DNA of 14,358 bases from an uncultured Collinsella sp. (GCA_900555355.1 USKV01000012.1:1-14358), one strand, 5' to 3'; shown: positions 1 to 7,853, numbered from the stretch's first letter. Numbers and translations are program-made. The notes: a model not told the origin generated them from the letters alone.

Positions 1-305
1 TTATCAAAGCTGCGGTTACCGAACGTCACTACCGGCACAGCCAGCGCGCCGTTTCCGTGAAAGCCGGACTTCACAAACTCGAGCAGCTTATTCGGCAGCT
101 TGCCCGCGTAGGTTGGCATACCGAATACGACAAGGTCGCCCGCGGCAAACTCATACGCTTCCTCGCGCGCGGCGGGCAGCGTGAAATCGCGCACCTCGAG
201 CGGCACGTCGAAGCTGACGGCAAGGGCATTTGCAAGCGTGGTGGTCACCTTTCTGGTGTTGCCGGTGGCGCTGAAATAGACTGCGTAAACCTGAGAAATG
301 TTCAT
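1..305 (-). CDS. Flavodoxin-like protein, N-terminal part (runs off the left edge)
   Basis: About 101 residues are visible, starting MNISQVYAVYFSATGNTRK. The segment FSATGNTRKV (about residues 11-20) is a classic flavodoxin FMN phosphate-binding loop. GMPTYAGKLPNKLLEF (about residues 61-76) resembles the second loop, which packs on the flavin ring. The protein should be a cytoplasmic FMN electron carrier or the flavodoxin half of a larger protein. Such N-termini are also found in flavodoxin/ferredoxin fusions, and the missing C-terminus prevents a decision. The ATG at 303-305 is preceded by an AGAAGG-type ribosome binding site about 9 nt upstream. It lies 44 bp downstream of the small cysteine protein gene on the same strand, so the two may be co-transcribed. 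The family call is firm; the exact subfamily is not. Confidence 0.82.
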   Translation of the reverse strand, partial: MNISQVYAVYFSATGNTRKVTTTLANALAVSFDVPLEVRDFTLPAAREEAYEFAAGDLVVFGMPTYAGKLPNKLLEFVKSGFHGNGALAVPVVTFGNRSFD

Positions 306-349
306 GGGAATCGGCCTTCTTTCTTTATTGTTCGGGGCGCTGCCCGGCC

Positions 350-562
350 TTACAGGGAAAAATCCTCGGAAGTATACTGATCGCGCAGCGTGGCGGGTCT
401 CGGCGGCACACGTTTGAGCGGATCATAGCAAAAGTGACGGCAGTGGTCAGCAGAGTCGACCACGCCGCGGCGGGAGCAGATGACCTGCCCTTCGTTGATG
501 ACAGATCCGCTCTTGCAGTAGGCGCAGTGCTTTTCAATGTCCTTGCGGAACAGATGGAACAT
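350..562 (-). CDS. Small five-cysteine protein downstream of clpB, function unknown
   Basis: A 70-residue protein starting MFHLFRKDIEKHCAYC. Its cysteines are C13, C16, C29, C41 and C45, giving CxxC-x12-C-x11-CxxxC, followed by YDPLKRVPP. This spacing suggests a bound zinc ion or a small metal-binding knuckle. I recall similar short proteins with a C-terminal YDPLKR motif from Gram-positive bacteria, but I know of no established function. The ATG at 560-562 has a strong GGGAGG-type ribosome binding site, which supports a real gene. The start is 19 bp beyond the clpB stop with no terminator between them, so it is probably expressed from the clpB promoter and may be heat-induced. It has no signal peptide or membrane segment. 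Existence is well supported; the role is unknown. Confidence 0.75.
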   Translation of the reverse strand: MFHLFRKDIEKHCAYCKSGSVINEGQVICSRRGVVDSADHCRHFCYDPLKRVPPRPATLRDQYTSEDFSL

Positions 563-581
563 GGTCTCCCTCCCCTTTCTT

Positions 582-3176
582 TTACAGGCTGCGGACGACG
601 AGCTTGCCGTCCTCCATCGACGCATGGATCTGCGTGACGGGGTGCTCGTAGGAGTCGATGATCTGCGCGGCCATGACGTCTTCGAGCTCTTTCTGAATGG
701 TGCGGCGCAGATTGCGCGCGCCGTAGGTCGCGGAGTAGGACTTCTTGACGAGGTAGTCCTCAACATCCTCGTCCCACGTAAAGTGCAGACCCTTGTCCTC
801 AAGGCTCTTTTGCAGCTCATCGAGCATGATGTGGGCGATGCCGGCGAAGTTCTTCTCGTCAAGGCGGTTGAAGCAGATGACCTCGTCCACACGGTTCAGG
901 AATTCGGGGCGCAGGAACTCGCCGAGCGCCTTCATAGCGCGGTCGCGGTTCTGCTCGTTCACCGTGTGGCCAAAGCCAACGGTGCCCTCCTTGCGTTCGC
1001 TGCCCGCGTTGGACGTCATCACGATGACGGTGTTTTCAAAATTGACCTTGCGGCCGTGGGAGTCGGTGATCTCGCCGTCGTCGAGAATTTGCAGCAGGAT
1101 GTTGAAGACGTCTGGGTGCGCCTTTTCGACCTCGTCGAACAGCACGACACTGTACGGCTTGCGGCGCACGGCCTCGGTGAGCTGGCCGCCCTCGTCGTAA
1201 CCCACGTATCCCGGGGGCGCACCGATCAGACGCTGGACGCTGAACTTCTCCATGTACTCGGACATGTCGATACGCACGAGCGCGCGCTCGTCGTCGAACA
1301 GGCACTCGGCAAGCGCCTTGGCGAGCTCGGTCTTGCCCACGCCAGTGGGGCCCAGGAAGAAGAAGCTGCCGATGGGCTTGTCCGGATCGGAGAGGCCCGC
1401 ACGGCTGCGACGCACAGCCGCGGCGACGGCGGAGACGGCCTCGTCCTGACCGATGACGCGCTTATGCAGCTCGCCCTCCAGGCCCTTCAGCTTGTCGAGC
1501 TCGCCCTGCATCATCTTGGACACGGGCACGCCGGTCCAGGCACTCACGACCTCGGCGATCTCGTCGGAGGTCACCTGCTCGTTGAGGCCCTCGCCGTCCT
1601 GCTGCTTTTGTGCCTCGAGCGCAGCCTCGGAATCCTGAATCTGCTGCTGCAGACCCGGAATCACGGAGAAGCGCAGCTCGGACGCACGGCCCAGGTCGCC
1701 GTTGCGCGTTGCACGCTCCTCTTCGCTCTTGGCCTCGTCAAGCTGGCCCTTAAGCTCCTGCACGTGGTCGATGGCGTTCTTTTGGTTGAGCCAGCCAGCC
1801 TTTTGCACATTGAGCTTTTCCTGGACCTCGGCAATCTCCTGACGCAGGGCCTCCAGACGCTCCTTGGAGGCGTCGTCGGTCTCCTTCATGAGTGCCTGCT
1901 CTTCGATCTGCAGCTGGGTGAGTTGACGTGTGGTGGCGTCGATCTCGACCGGCATGCTGTCGAGCTCCATGCGCAGGCGGCTTGCCGCCTCGTCGACCAG
2001 ATCGATGGCCTTGTCGGGCAGGAAGCGGTCGGCGATGTAGCGATCGGAGAGGTCGGCAGCTGCCACGAGCGCGCTATCGGTGATGTGCACGCCGTGGAAG
2101 ATCTCGTACTTCTCCTTGAGGCCACGCAGGATCGAGATGGTGTCCTCGACGGTGGGCTCGGAGACCATCACGGTCTGGAAACGACGGGCGAGCGCCGCGT
2201 CCTTCTCGATGTACTTGCGGTATTCGTCGAGCGTGGTCGCGCCGATCGCATGCAGGTCGCCACGGGCGAGCGCCGGCTTGAGGATATTGCCGGCGTCCAT
2301 AGAGCCCTCGGTGGCACCCGCGCCCACGATGGTGTGGAGCTCATCGATGAACAGAATGACCTTGCCTTCGGATTTTTGAACCTCCTTGAGCACGGCCTTC
2401 AAGCGGTCCTCGAACTCGCCGCGGTACTTGGCACCGGCGACCAGCGCGCTCATGTCGAGCTCGATGAGGTCGCGGTCGCGCAGGGTGCTCGGCACGTCGC
2501 CGGCCACGATACGCTGGGCGATGCCCTCGACGATGGCGGTCTTGCCGACGCCCGGCTCGCCGATGAGCACGGGGTTGTTCTTGGTGCGGCGGGACAGGAC
2601 CTGGATGGTACGACGGATCTCGTCGGTACGGCCGATGACCGGATCGAGTTTGCCGGCGCGGGCCAGGTCGCAGATGTTGCGGCCGTACTGCTCCAGCGCC
2701 TCAAACTGGGTCTTGTCCTCGGCAGACGTCACGCGGTCATCGCCGCGCAGCTCCTCGTAGACCTGCTCGATGCGCTCCTTGGTCACGCCGGCATCGCGCA
2801 GCACGCGGCCGGCCTCGCCCTTGTCCTCGGCAAGTGCCATGAGCAGATGCTCGGTCACCACAAAGCTGTCGCCCATCTTGGTGGCCTTCTTTTCGGCCTT
2901 TTCGATGACGCGGACGAGCTCGTTGGACAGGCCCATCTGCTGGCCCTCGCCCGAAACCTTGGGCGCGTGGTCGATGGCATCTTGTGTGGAGCGTGCGAGC
3001 TGGGCCGGGTCGGCACCGATGCGCTCGATGATCACGGAGATATTGCGCTCGCCGGCACCAAGCAGGGCGGACAGCAGGTGAATCGGCTCCACCGCGCCGG
3101 CCTGCGCATCGGCAGCCGTGCTCATGGCGGTCTGCAGCGCCTCGCGCGATGTCATTGCTAGCTTATCGATTCTCAT
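582..3176 (-). CDS. clpB: ATP-dependent disaggregase ClpB (Hsp100)
   Basis: An 864-residue protein, the usual full length for ClpB. It is a cytoplasmic AAA+ hexamer that pulls polypeptides out of aggregates with DnaK, GrpE and a J-protein. Visible in order are an N-terminal Clp repeat domain (about 1-145); NBD1 with Walker A GEPGVGKT (206-213), pore loop KYRG (250-253) and Walker B VILFIDEL (273-280); a long coiled-coil middle domain (about 410-525); and NBD2 with GPTGVGKT (609-616), pore loop GYVGY (656-660) and [11 protein letters not shown] (677-687). The middle domain separates it from ClpA and is longer than in ClpC. It has no ClpP-docking IGF-type loop that I could see. The start MRIDKL matches the family N-terminus and has AGAGAGGTGA just upstream. 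Its promoter shares an inverted repeat with the dnaK promoter. Confidence 0.98.
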   Translation of the reverse strand: MRIDKLAMTSREALQTAMSTAADAQAGAVEPIHLLSALLGAGERNISVIIERIGADPAQLARSTQDAIDHAPKVSGEGQQMGLSNELVRVIEKAEKKATKMGDSFVVTEHLLMALAEDKGEAGRVLRDAGVTKERIEQVYEELRGDDRVTSAEDKTQFEALEQYGRNICDLARAGKLDPVIGRTDEIRRTIQVLSRRTKNNPVLIGEPGVGKTAIVEGIAQRIVAGDVPSTLRDRDLIELDMSALVAGAKYRGEFEDRLKAVLKEVQKSEGKVILFIDELHTIVGAGATEGSMDAGNILKPALARGDLHAIGATTLDEYRKYIEKDAALARRFQTVMVSEPTVEDTISILRGLKEKYEIFHGVHITDSALVAAADLSDRYIADRFLPDKAIDLVDEAASRLRMELDSMPVEIDATTRQLTQLQIEEQALMKETDDASKERLEALRQEIAEVQEKLNVQKAGWLNQKNAIDHVQELKGQLDEAKSEEERATRNGDLGRASELRFSVIPGLQQQIQDSEAALEAQKQQDGEGLNEQVTSDEIAEVVSAWTGVPVSKMMQGELDKLKGLEGELHKRVIGQDEAVSAVAAAVRRSRAGLSDPDKPIGSFFFLGPTGVGKTELAKALAECLFDDERALVRIDMSEYMEKFSVQRLIGAPPGYVGYDEGGQLTEAVRRKPYSVVLFDEVEKAHPDVFNILLQILDDGEITDSHGRKVNFENTVIVMTSNAGSERKEGTVGFGHTVNEQNRDRAMKALGEFLRPEFLNRVDEVICFNRLDEKNFAGIAHIMLDELQKSLEDKGLHFTWDEDVEDYLVKKSYSATYGARNLRRTIQKELEDVMAAQIIDSYEHPVTQIHASMEDGKLVVRSL

Positions 3177-3197
3177 GGAATCACCTCTCTTGGGGTG

Positions 3198-3215
3198 GCC
3201 GCCCTACGGGGCGGC
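3198..3215 (-). promoter_or_regulatory. 5' UTR hairpin of clpB
   Basis: A perfect 7-bp stem, GCCGCCC / GGGCGGC, with a four-base loop. It ends about 8-12 nt before the AGGTGA ribosome binding site of clpB. The stem does not pair with the ribosome binding site, so it is more likely an mRNA-stabilising or spacing element than an RNA thermometer. Similar hairpins precede acn, dnaJ, dnaK and the ferredoxin gene in this window. Confidence 0.5.
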
Positions 3216-3256
3216 TTCACGTTGTTCGAGAAGTATTGTTGCCAGCTTTGCGCGAT

Positions 3257-3292
3257 CTTATACATAAATCTAAGTCTCTATATATAAGATTT
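3257..3292 (-). promoter_or_regulatory. clpB promoter with 27-bp inverted repeat (candidate heat-shock operator)
   Basis: The plus strand reads AAATCTAAGTC (3266-3276), five bases, then ATATAAGATTT (3282-3292). The arms AAATCTwA / TwAGATTT are inverted repeats. On the minus strand a -10-like TATAAG (3262-3257) follows three bases after the repeat, so a bound protein would cover the spacer and -35 region. The same two arms, with the same five-base gap and a -10-like hexamer at nearly the same position, occur upstream of dnaK at 12608-12642. HspR, encoded in this window, is the obvious candidate ligand. The motif differs from the published HspR site (CTTGAGT-N7-ACTCAAG), so the assignment is inference. 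Confidence 0.6.
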
Positions 3293-3352
3293 TCTGAGTG
3301 ATTGAGAGATAGGGGTAAAGATGTCGGCCCGCCGCCGCACAGGTGCGCTACC

Positions 3353-3570
3353 GTCTCAATCTGTAACATCTATCGACCGTTTCTGGCTCCAGATGTTACA
3401 GATCGAGACGAAATGACCAACGGCGCCCGTTTGTCTCAATCTGTAACATCTACTCGGCAAATAGAGCTCTATCTGTTACAAATCGAGACGAACAGAAAAC
3501 ACCCGGATCAAAAATCTAAATCTGTAACACCAGGCCCACTTTTAGCGGCCAAGATGTTACAGATCGAGAC
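3353..3570. repeat. Tandem array of three 57-bp palindromic units
   Basis: Three units occupy 3353-3409, 3433-3489 and 3514-3570, each exactly 57 bp and starting 80 and 81 bp apart. Unit 1 has 19-base arms: GTCTCAATCTGTAACATCT and AGATGTTACAGATCGAGAC, with one mismatch and a 19-base centre. Unit 2 keeps the left arm exactly and has a shorter right arm (TGTTACAAATCGAGAC). Unit 3 has a degraded left arm and an intact right arm. The centres differ in sequence, as do the 23- and 24-base spacers. The array lies between the clpB promoter and the 3' end of the next minus-strand gene. It could be clustered operators or a palindromic intergenic element; the sequence alone does not decide. Confidence 0.85.
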
Positions 3571-3579
3571 AGACCGAAA

Positions 3580-3614
3580 ACCACCACAAAGAGGACAGGC
3601 ACCTTTGTGGTGGT
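3580..3614 (-). terminator. Palindromic repeat, copy 1, placed as terminator of the orphan gene at 3623-4294
   Basis: Twelve-base perfect arms ACCACCACAAAG and CTTTGTGGTGGT enclose an 11-base loop, AGGACAGGCAC. It starts eight bases after the stop codon of the minus-strand orphan gene. On the minus strand the stem is followed by TTTTCGG, so it can act as an intrinsic terminator. The same palindrome recurs at 4384-4418 and 5252-5286, so it is also a dispersed repeat. Confidence 0.65.
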
Positions 3615-3622
3615 CGCGGTCT

Positions 3623-4294
3623 CTACTCCTTCGCCGAACCCGTACTTCCCGATTCGACGGTCCAGGGCATCTCATCCTCGAACAGCCATGTACGGGCAGA
3701 CCCACTATCGCGTGCAGTCTGCGGGTCGGGCAAGCAGGTCTGTTCATAGGCATCCTGAATGCACTGACCCATAAAATCGTTGAGCTCGGCCTGGTTGCCC
3801 TCCATGACATAGGCGGCATCGCCGTCCAAGATGTAGATGCCCGGCCCCTCATTGCCCTCGTAGCCAGGATCGTACGAGACATCACATAACTTGGCGCCAT
3901 TCGCGGTGTCCAACTCGATGGACGAGTGGCATCCGCCAACCATGTCGTTCGCTTTTGCCCGATAGGACGCATATCCATACCAGCGCTTAAAGGTTTTGCC
4001 CCTGAGCAGCTCGGACGCCCTGTCGATCAGACTAGAATCCGTGGTATAGCGCATGGCCCCAAGCTGAATATGTGGATAATTACTAATGCCAAGCGCAGCC
4101 GGTTGCTCATCAAAATCAACGGTAATGGTCTCAGGCTTGTCGTCGCCGGTCAGAAGTTCGACAGATTGAATCACAGGCTTGACCACCGGCTCCGTCACCG
4201 CAGCAGGTAGAAATGCCATACCGACAGCGCCCGCGCCAACCACAGCGATCGCAAGCGCCAAGACAATCAATCCAATACGGGCAGAACGGCTCAC
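3623..4294 (-). CDS. Orphan single-pass membrane-anchored protein, function unknown
   Basis: I do not recognise this protein. From the chosen GTG start it has 223 residues: a short basic N-terminus (VSRSAR), one hydrophobic segment (about residues 7-29), then an exported domain of about 190 residues. The domain has four cysteines (122, 137, 178, 187), which could form disulfides, and no lipobox. The start is uncertain. The GTG at 4294 gives the most natural signal-anchor and has GGGGTG upstream; in-frame GTG codons at 4309 (AAGG upstream) and 4333 (GGCGG upstream) are alternatives. A palindromic repeat follows the stop as a likely terminator. It is divergent from another orphan of the same architecture (4529-5197), though I found no convincing sequence similarity between the two. 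A surface or envelope role is inferred only from the topology. Confidence 0.65.
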   Translation of the reverse strand: MSRSARIGLIVLALAIAVVGAGAVGMAFLPAAVTEPVVKPVIQSVELLTGDDKPETITVDFDEQPAALGISNYPHIQLGAMRYTTDSSLIDRASELLRGKTFKRWYGYASYRAKANDMVGGCHSSIELDTANGAKLCDVSYDPGYEGNEGPGIYILDGDAAYVMEGNQAELNDFMGQCIQDAYEQTCLPDPQTARDSGSARTWLFEDEMPWTVESGSTGSAKE

Positions 4295-4383
4295 GGCAAA
4301 ACACCCCACAATGCAAACCTTCGCCACCTGCACTAATGATACCGCCAGCCAGCACTATTACCAAAAGGAGCCGCGCGCTCCTC

Positions 4384-4418
4384 ACCACCACAAGGGGGAC
4401 AGGCACCTTTGTGGTGGT
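4384..4418 (+). repeat. Palindromic repeat, copy 2, in the divergent intergenic region
   Basis: Arms ACCACCACAA and TTGTGGTGGT enclose GGGGGACAGGCACCT, and the plus strand continues TTTTCGAC. This is the same element as at 3580-3614, with the same GGACAGGCAC core orientation. Here it lies between two divergently transcribed genes, so a terminator role is not obvious. That position suggests a dispersed REP-like element rather than a gene-specific terminator. The remainder of the 234-bp gap (4295-4528) holds a small inverted repeat TGTTC-TCT-GAACA (4468-4480) and no promoter I could assign confidently. Confidence 0.7.
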
Positions 4419-4528
4419 TTTCGACGCTAACGGTCGACCATCTCGCGCCATGAGATTAAACTTGAATTGTTCTCTGAACATATCCATTTCTGCCTATCCT
4501 CAACAGATCTTTGTCTCGAGGAGCGCAT

Positions 4529-5197
4529 GTGAAGCCGTCTCATTCCACCGGTCGCAACGTCATCGCCATTCTCGCCATACCCATCGTGATGCTCTTCCTT
4601 ATCGTCATCACGCCCTTTTCTTTTGGTATCGCCTCGCCCTTCGATCTTTGCGGGATGATCGACGCCGGCTCGCGTGCCACCTCGCTCTCCTTTGTCTGCC
4701 GTGGCGTGTTCTACGAATATGCAATTCCCACCGGAAGTTGGCAGTCCAAGTTACCGTTGCTCGGCAAGGTCGACGGATGCTCCCCCTATTTCTGCCTTGA
4801 ACCTCAGGCGCTAAACTATCTGATCGACGACCAGCCACTCGACTCCATCACCCTCGCCTACGACTACGCACCAAACACCGATGAGCGCCACATGAACCAA
4901 GTCCTCGACAAGCTGCTTGGACAGTGCGGGCTCACCGCGGAAGCCGGTCGAACCATCTATAGCAACCGGAAATTAAAGCGAACAGAACTCCGCCGTGTCG
5001 GAAAAATCAAAGGGCGAAACGGGGCCGCCTACTGGGATGCCTGGGCAACACGCGACAAGGGCGAATTCGGACACAGCACCTATATGGTCACTGTCTACAC
5101 CAAAGACGGAATTAAGGACAATGTTGACGATTTCGCGTCATCCAAACTCGGCATCCCCAAAACAACCAAGCCCGCCAGCCCAGATGAAATCCTGTAG
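4529..5197 (+). CDS. Orphan single-pass membrane-anchored protein, function unknown
   Basis: I do not recognise this protein. It has 222 residues starting MKPSHSTGRNVIAIL, with a hydrophobic signal-anchor at about residues 10-31 and an exported domain holding five cysteines (41, 57, 84, 89, 133). The GTG at 4529 is preferred because GAGGAG lies five bases upstream at 4518-4523. An upstream in-frame TTG at 4511 would place that ribosome binding site inside the gene, and the ATG at 4527 is out of frame and hits a stop at once. It is one of only two plus-strand genes here and is divergent from the orphan at 3623-4294, with the same topology and size. A palindromic repeat 54 bp after the stop can act as its terminator. 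No catalytic motif is visible. Confidence 0.7.
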   Translation: MKPSHSTGRNVIAILAIPIVMLFLIVITPFSFGIASPFDLCGMIDAGSRATSLSFVCRGVFYEYAIPTGSWQSKLPLLGKVDGCSPYFCLEPQALNYLIDDQPLDSITLAYDYAPNTDERHMNQVLDKLLGQCGLTAEAGRTIYSNRKLKRTELRRVGKIKGRNGAAYWDAWATRDKGEFGHSTYMVTVYTKDGIKDNVDDFASSKLGIPKTTKPASPDEIL

Positions 5198-5251
5198 AGA
5201 CGCTCATTAACATACCGCTCAACAATCACAACAACATCGAGCTCGTTCCCC

Positions 5252-5286
5252 ACCACCACAAAGGCGCCTGTTCCCTTTGTGGTGGT
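5252..5286 (+). terminator. Palindromic repeat, copy 3, placed as terminator of the orphan gene at 4529-5197
   Basis: Thirteen-base perfect arms ACCACCACAAAGG and CCTTTGTGGTGGT enclose CGCCTGTTC, followed on the plus strand by TTTTCGAC counting the last T of the stem. The core is the reverse complement of the GGACAGGC core in copies 1 and 2, so this copy lies in the opposite orientation. It is correctly placed for intrinsic termination of the plus-strand gene ending at 5197. Confidence 0.7.
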
Positions 5287-5292
5287 TTTCGA

Positions 5293-5324
5293 CAAAAAGA
5301 AGCCGCCCCATTAACAGAGGCGGC
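5293..5324 (-). terminator. Rho-independent terminator of the aconitase-family gene
   Basis: On the minus strand a stem GCCGCC / GGCGGC with an 11-base loop is followed by TTCTTTTTGTC. It faces the plus-strand terminator at 5252-5286, giving a back-to-back pair between convergent genes. It lies about 140 bp past the acn stop. The intervening 3' region (5325-5465) holds another possible stem, CCTTTCCC (5395-5402) with GGGAAAGG (5435-5442), and no gene. Confidence 0.75.
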
Positions 5325-5465
5325 ATCAAGCAAGTCTATTTATTGGCGTCCCTCAAGACCCAACGAGAACGCAGAAATGTAGCCCAGGGCTTACCCTTTC
5401 CCGAACGCGACCCTCGCGAAGCGCGTGAGCACGAGGGAAAGGTGTGTCCGGGGCGTACAGCAACG

Positions 5466-7766
5466 TTACTCGGCAGCGGCCTTGAACTTGTTGTAGTTGA
5501 TCAGGCAGCCGGCCTTGACGATGGCACGCTCCTCTGCCGTCATATCGGCAATGTAGAGCTCAATCTGCTCAACCGCACCGTCGGCACGCACCACGTAGGC
5601 AGCGATGTCCTTTAGGTCGCCGTCGAGCGCGGCGCGGATACCCGGCACAAAGACGTAGTCGCCCACCTCAAAGTTAGGCTCGGCCTCCATCTGGAAGGGC
5701 ACCATACCCCAGTTCATCACGTTGGAGCGATAACGCTTGGTGGCGTACTCGTGGACGATGTTGGCCAGACCGCCAATTACGCGCTGGCAGCTCGCGGCCT
5801 GCTCGCGGGCAGAACCGTCACCGGGCTTCTTGGCATAGAGCATGGAGCCGTACTCAGTCGCCTTGGCATCGGCCGCGACACCCGCGCCGGCCAGTGCCTC
5901 AAACACGCCGGCAAGCTCGGCATCGAGTGCTGCCAGGTCACCCGCGGACTCGCCGGCAACGCGGCGCTTCTCCACGGCGTCGACTTCCTTGGAACGACCC
6001 ACGTAGGCAGGGTCACGGCGGCTGAGCGTAAACTCGGCCAGGCCCAGTGGGTTGGAGCGGAAGGAGCTCGTCTCGCCCGAGGGAATGAGCTCGTCAGTCG
6101 TGGTGACCGGGTCCATGATCTTGGAGCACACCTTGAGCAGGATATCGTCGCCGAGAGGCTCCATCGCGGGCCACGGCTTGATGTTGGGGCCCTCGACCAG
6201 CTCGTCGGCCGGCTCAGCCTTGCCAAAGCCCCAGTACACGCGCTTCTTGTACGGCGCGTCGTCAAAGGTGTACTCGCAGGCCTCGTCCCAAGTCTCCTCG
6301 GGCAGGTCGGTCGCCGGCGTCAGGACGCCGCCGTTGGCAGCCGTCGCCGCAATGGAACGGGCATCCATCAGGGCCACGGCGCTCAGCTGGCCATTACCCG
6401 GCTTGGAACCCTCGCGGTTGGGGAAGTTACGCGTCGTGTGGCGGATGGACAGACCGTTGTTGGCAGGCGTGTCGCCGGCGCCGAAGCACGGGCCGCAGAA
6501 CGCCGTGCGCACAATCGCGCCGGCCTCCATAAGGTCGTAGATGTAGCCGCGGCGTGTAAGCTCGAGTGCCACGGGCTGGCTTGTGGGATAGACCGACAGC
6601 GAGAACTCGCCGCAGCCGGTGTTGGCGCCCTTGAGCACGCGGGCAGCCTGGACCACGGAATCGTAGTTGCCGCCCGAGCAGCCGGCGATAACGCCCTGCT
6701 GCACATGCAGCTTGCCGTCGACGATCTTGTCGAGCAGGCTAAAGTGCGTCTTGCCCTCGCCGATCTTGGCGGCCTCGAGCTCCACCTCATGCAGGATGTC
6801 CTCGAGGTTCTCGTTGAGCTCGTCGATCTCAAAGCCATTGGAAGGATGGAACGGCAGCGCGATCATGGGCTTGATGCTCGACAGGTCAACCTCGACGCAG
6901 CCGTCGTAGTAGGCGACATCGGCGGGCTTGAGCTCGCGGTAGTCGTCGCCGCGGCCGTGCATGGTCAAAAACGCGTGCGTGTCCTCGTCGGTGGCCCAGA
7001 TGCTCGACAGGCAGGTGGTCTCGGTGGTCATGACATCGACGCCGTTGCGGTAATCGGTCGTCATGTTCGCGATGCCCGGGCCCACAAACTCCATGACCTT
7101 GTTCTTAACGTAGCCCTTGGCAAAGACCGCCTTGATGATGGCGAGCGCCACATCGTGCGGGCCGACGCCGGGACGCGGGGCACCCGTGAGGTAGATGGCC
7201 ACGACGCCGGGATAGGCGACATCGTAGGTGTCGCGCAGCAGCTGCTTTGCCAGCTCGCCGCCGCCCTCGCCAACGGCCATGGTGCCCAGAGCGCCGTAGC
7301 GGGTATGCGAGTCGGAACCCAGAATCATCTTGCCGCAACCGGCGAAGTTCTCACGCATAAAGGAGTGGATGACGGCGATGTGCGGCGGAACGAAGATGCC
7401 GCCGTACTTCTTGGCGGCGGACAGGCCGAACATATGGTCGTCCTCGTTGATGGTGCCGCCCACGGCGCACAGCGAGTTATGGCAGTTGGTGAGCACGTAG
7501 GGCAGCGGGAACTGCTCCATGCCCGAGGCGCGCGCCGTCTGGATGATGCCGACAAAGGTGATGTCGTGGCTCGCCATGGCGTCGAAGCGAATCTTGAGCG
7601 CCTCGGGGTCGCCGGACGTGTTGTGTGCCTGAAGGATCGAATACGCGATGGTGCCGCGCTTGGCATCCTCGGACGTCTGCGTAATACCGCGCTCGGCAGC
7701 CTCGGCCTCAGGCACAACCTCGCTGCCGCCGCGCAGGTAGATGCCGTCCTCGTACAGCTTGACCAT
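5466..7766 (-). CDS. Aconitase-superfamily hydratase (YbhJ-like)
   Basis: A 766-residue cytoplasmic enzyme of the aconitase superfamily, which carries out reversible hydration/dehydration of organic acids with a [4Fe-4S] cluster. The three expected cluster cysteines are present: C363 in [10 protein letters not shown], and C424 and C427 in [17 protein letters not shown] (150-158) matches the conserved active-site segment, and the swivel domain forms the C-terminal third. Its length and motifs resemble the uncharacterised YbhJ-like hydratases more than classical AcnA (about 890 residues) or AcnB (about 865), so the substrate is uncertain; aconitate or a homologue is possible. The ATG at 7764-7766 has GGGAG five bases upstream and gives the natural N-terminus [10 protein letters not shown]; an upstream in-frame ATG at 7811 would read through the 5' hairpin. 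It appears monocistronic. Confidence 0.88.
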   Translation of the reverse strand: MVKLYEDGIYLRGGSEVVPEAEAAERGITQTSEDAKRGTIAYSILQAHNTSGDPEALKIRFDAMASHDITFVGIIQTARASGMEQFPLPYVLTNCHNSLCAVGGTINEDDHMFGLSAAKKYGGIFVPPHIAVIHSFMRENFAGCGKMILGSDSHTRYGALGTMAVGEGGGELAKQLLRDTYDVAYPGVVAIYLTGAPRPGVGPHDVALAIIKAVFAKGYVKNKVMEFVGPGIANMTTDYRNGVDVMTTETTCLSSIWATDEDTHAFLTMHGRGDDYRELKPADVAYYDGCVEVDLSSIKPMIALPFHPSNGFEIDELNENLEDILHEVELEAAKIGEGKTHFSLLDKIVDGKLHVQQGVIAGCSGGNYDSVVQAARVLKGANTGCGEFSLSVYPTSQPVALELTRRGYIYDLMEAGAIVRTAFCGPCFGAGDTPANNGLSIRHTTRNFPNREGSKPGNGQLSAVALMDARSIAATAANGGVLTPATDLPEETWDEACEYTFDDAPYKKRVYWGFGKAEPADELVEGPNIKPWPAMEPLGDDILLKVCSKIMDPVTTTDELIPSGETSSFRSNPLGLAEFTLSRRDPAYVGRSKEVDAVEKRRVAGESAGDLAALDAELAGVFEALAGAGVAADAKATEYGSMLYAKKPGDGSAREQAASCQRVIGGLANIVHEYATKRYRSNVMNWGMVPFQMEAEPNFEVGDYVFVPGIRAALDGDLKDIAAYVVRADGAVEQIELYIADMTAEERAIVKAGCLINYNKFKAAAE

Positions 7767-7781
7767 ACTGTCTCCCACTCT

Positions 7782-7798
7782 GCCCAAAAGATTTGGGC
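7782..7798 (-). promoter_or_regulatory. 5' UTR hairpin of the aconitase-family gene
   Basis: A perfect 7-bp stem, GCCCAAA / TTTGGGC, with a three-base loop. It ends about five bases before the GGGAG ribosome binding site (7772-7776). A stem here could stabilise the mRNA or help regulate translation. No known metabolite riboswitch or iron-responsive element is recognisable. Confidence 0.5.
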
Positions 7799-7853
7799 GC
7801 ATAGCATACATTCGTTCAATATCGTGCCATAGAACGGTTGCGAGTGGGTTACG

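Noticed and set aside
537..3161. An 874-codon plus-strand open frame antisense to clpB
   Set aside because: It lies entirely opposite a certain ClpB gene, has low-complexity composition rich in Val, Leu, Gly, Asp and His, and shows no family motif. It is a by-product of GC-rich codon usage.
3198..3215. RNA thermometer controlling clpB
   Set aside because: The stem does not include or pair with the ribosome binding site, which is required for a ROSE- or fourU-type thermometer.
3353..3570. CRISPR array
   Set aside because: The repeats are palindromic pairs 57 bp long, only three in number, with degenerate arms and 23-24 bp spacers, and no cas gene is present.
7767..7811. A 15-residue N-terminal extension of the aconitase-family protein
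   Set aside because: It would run through a perfect hairpin and the GGGAG site serving the ATG at 7766, and the extension lacks family-like sequence.
5751..7832. A 693-codon plus-strand open frame antisense to the aconitase-family gene
   Set aside because: Same reasons: opposite strand of a clear enzyme, skewed composition and no recognisable domain.
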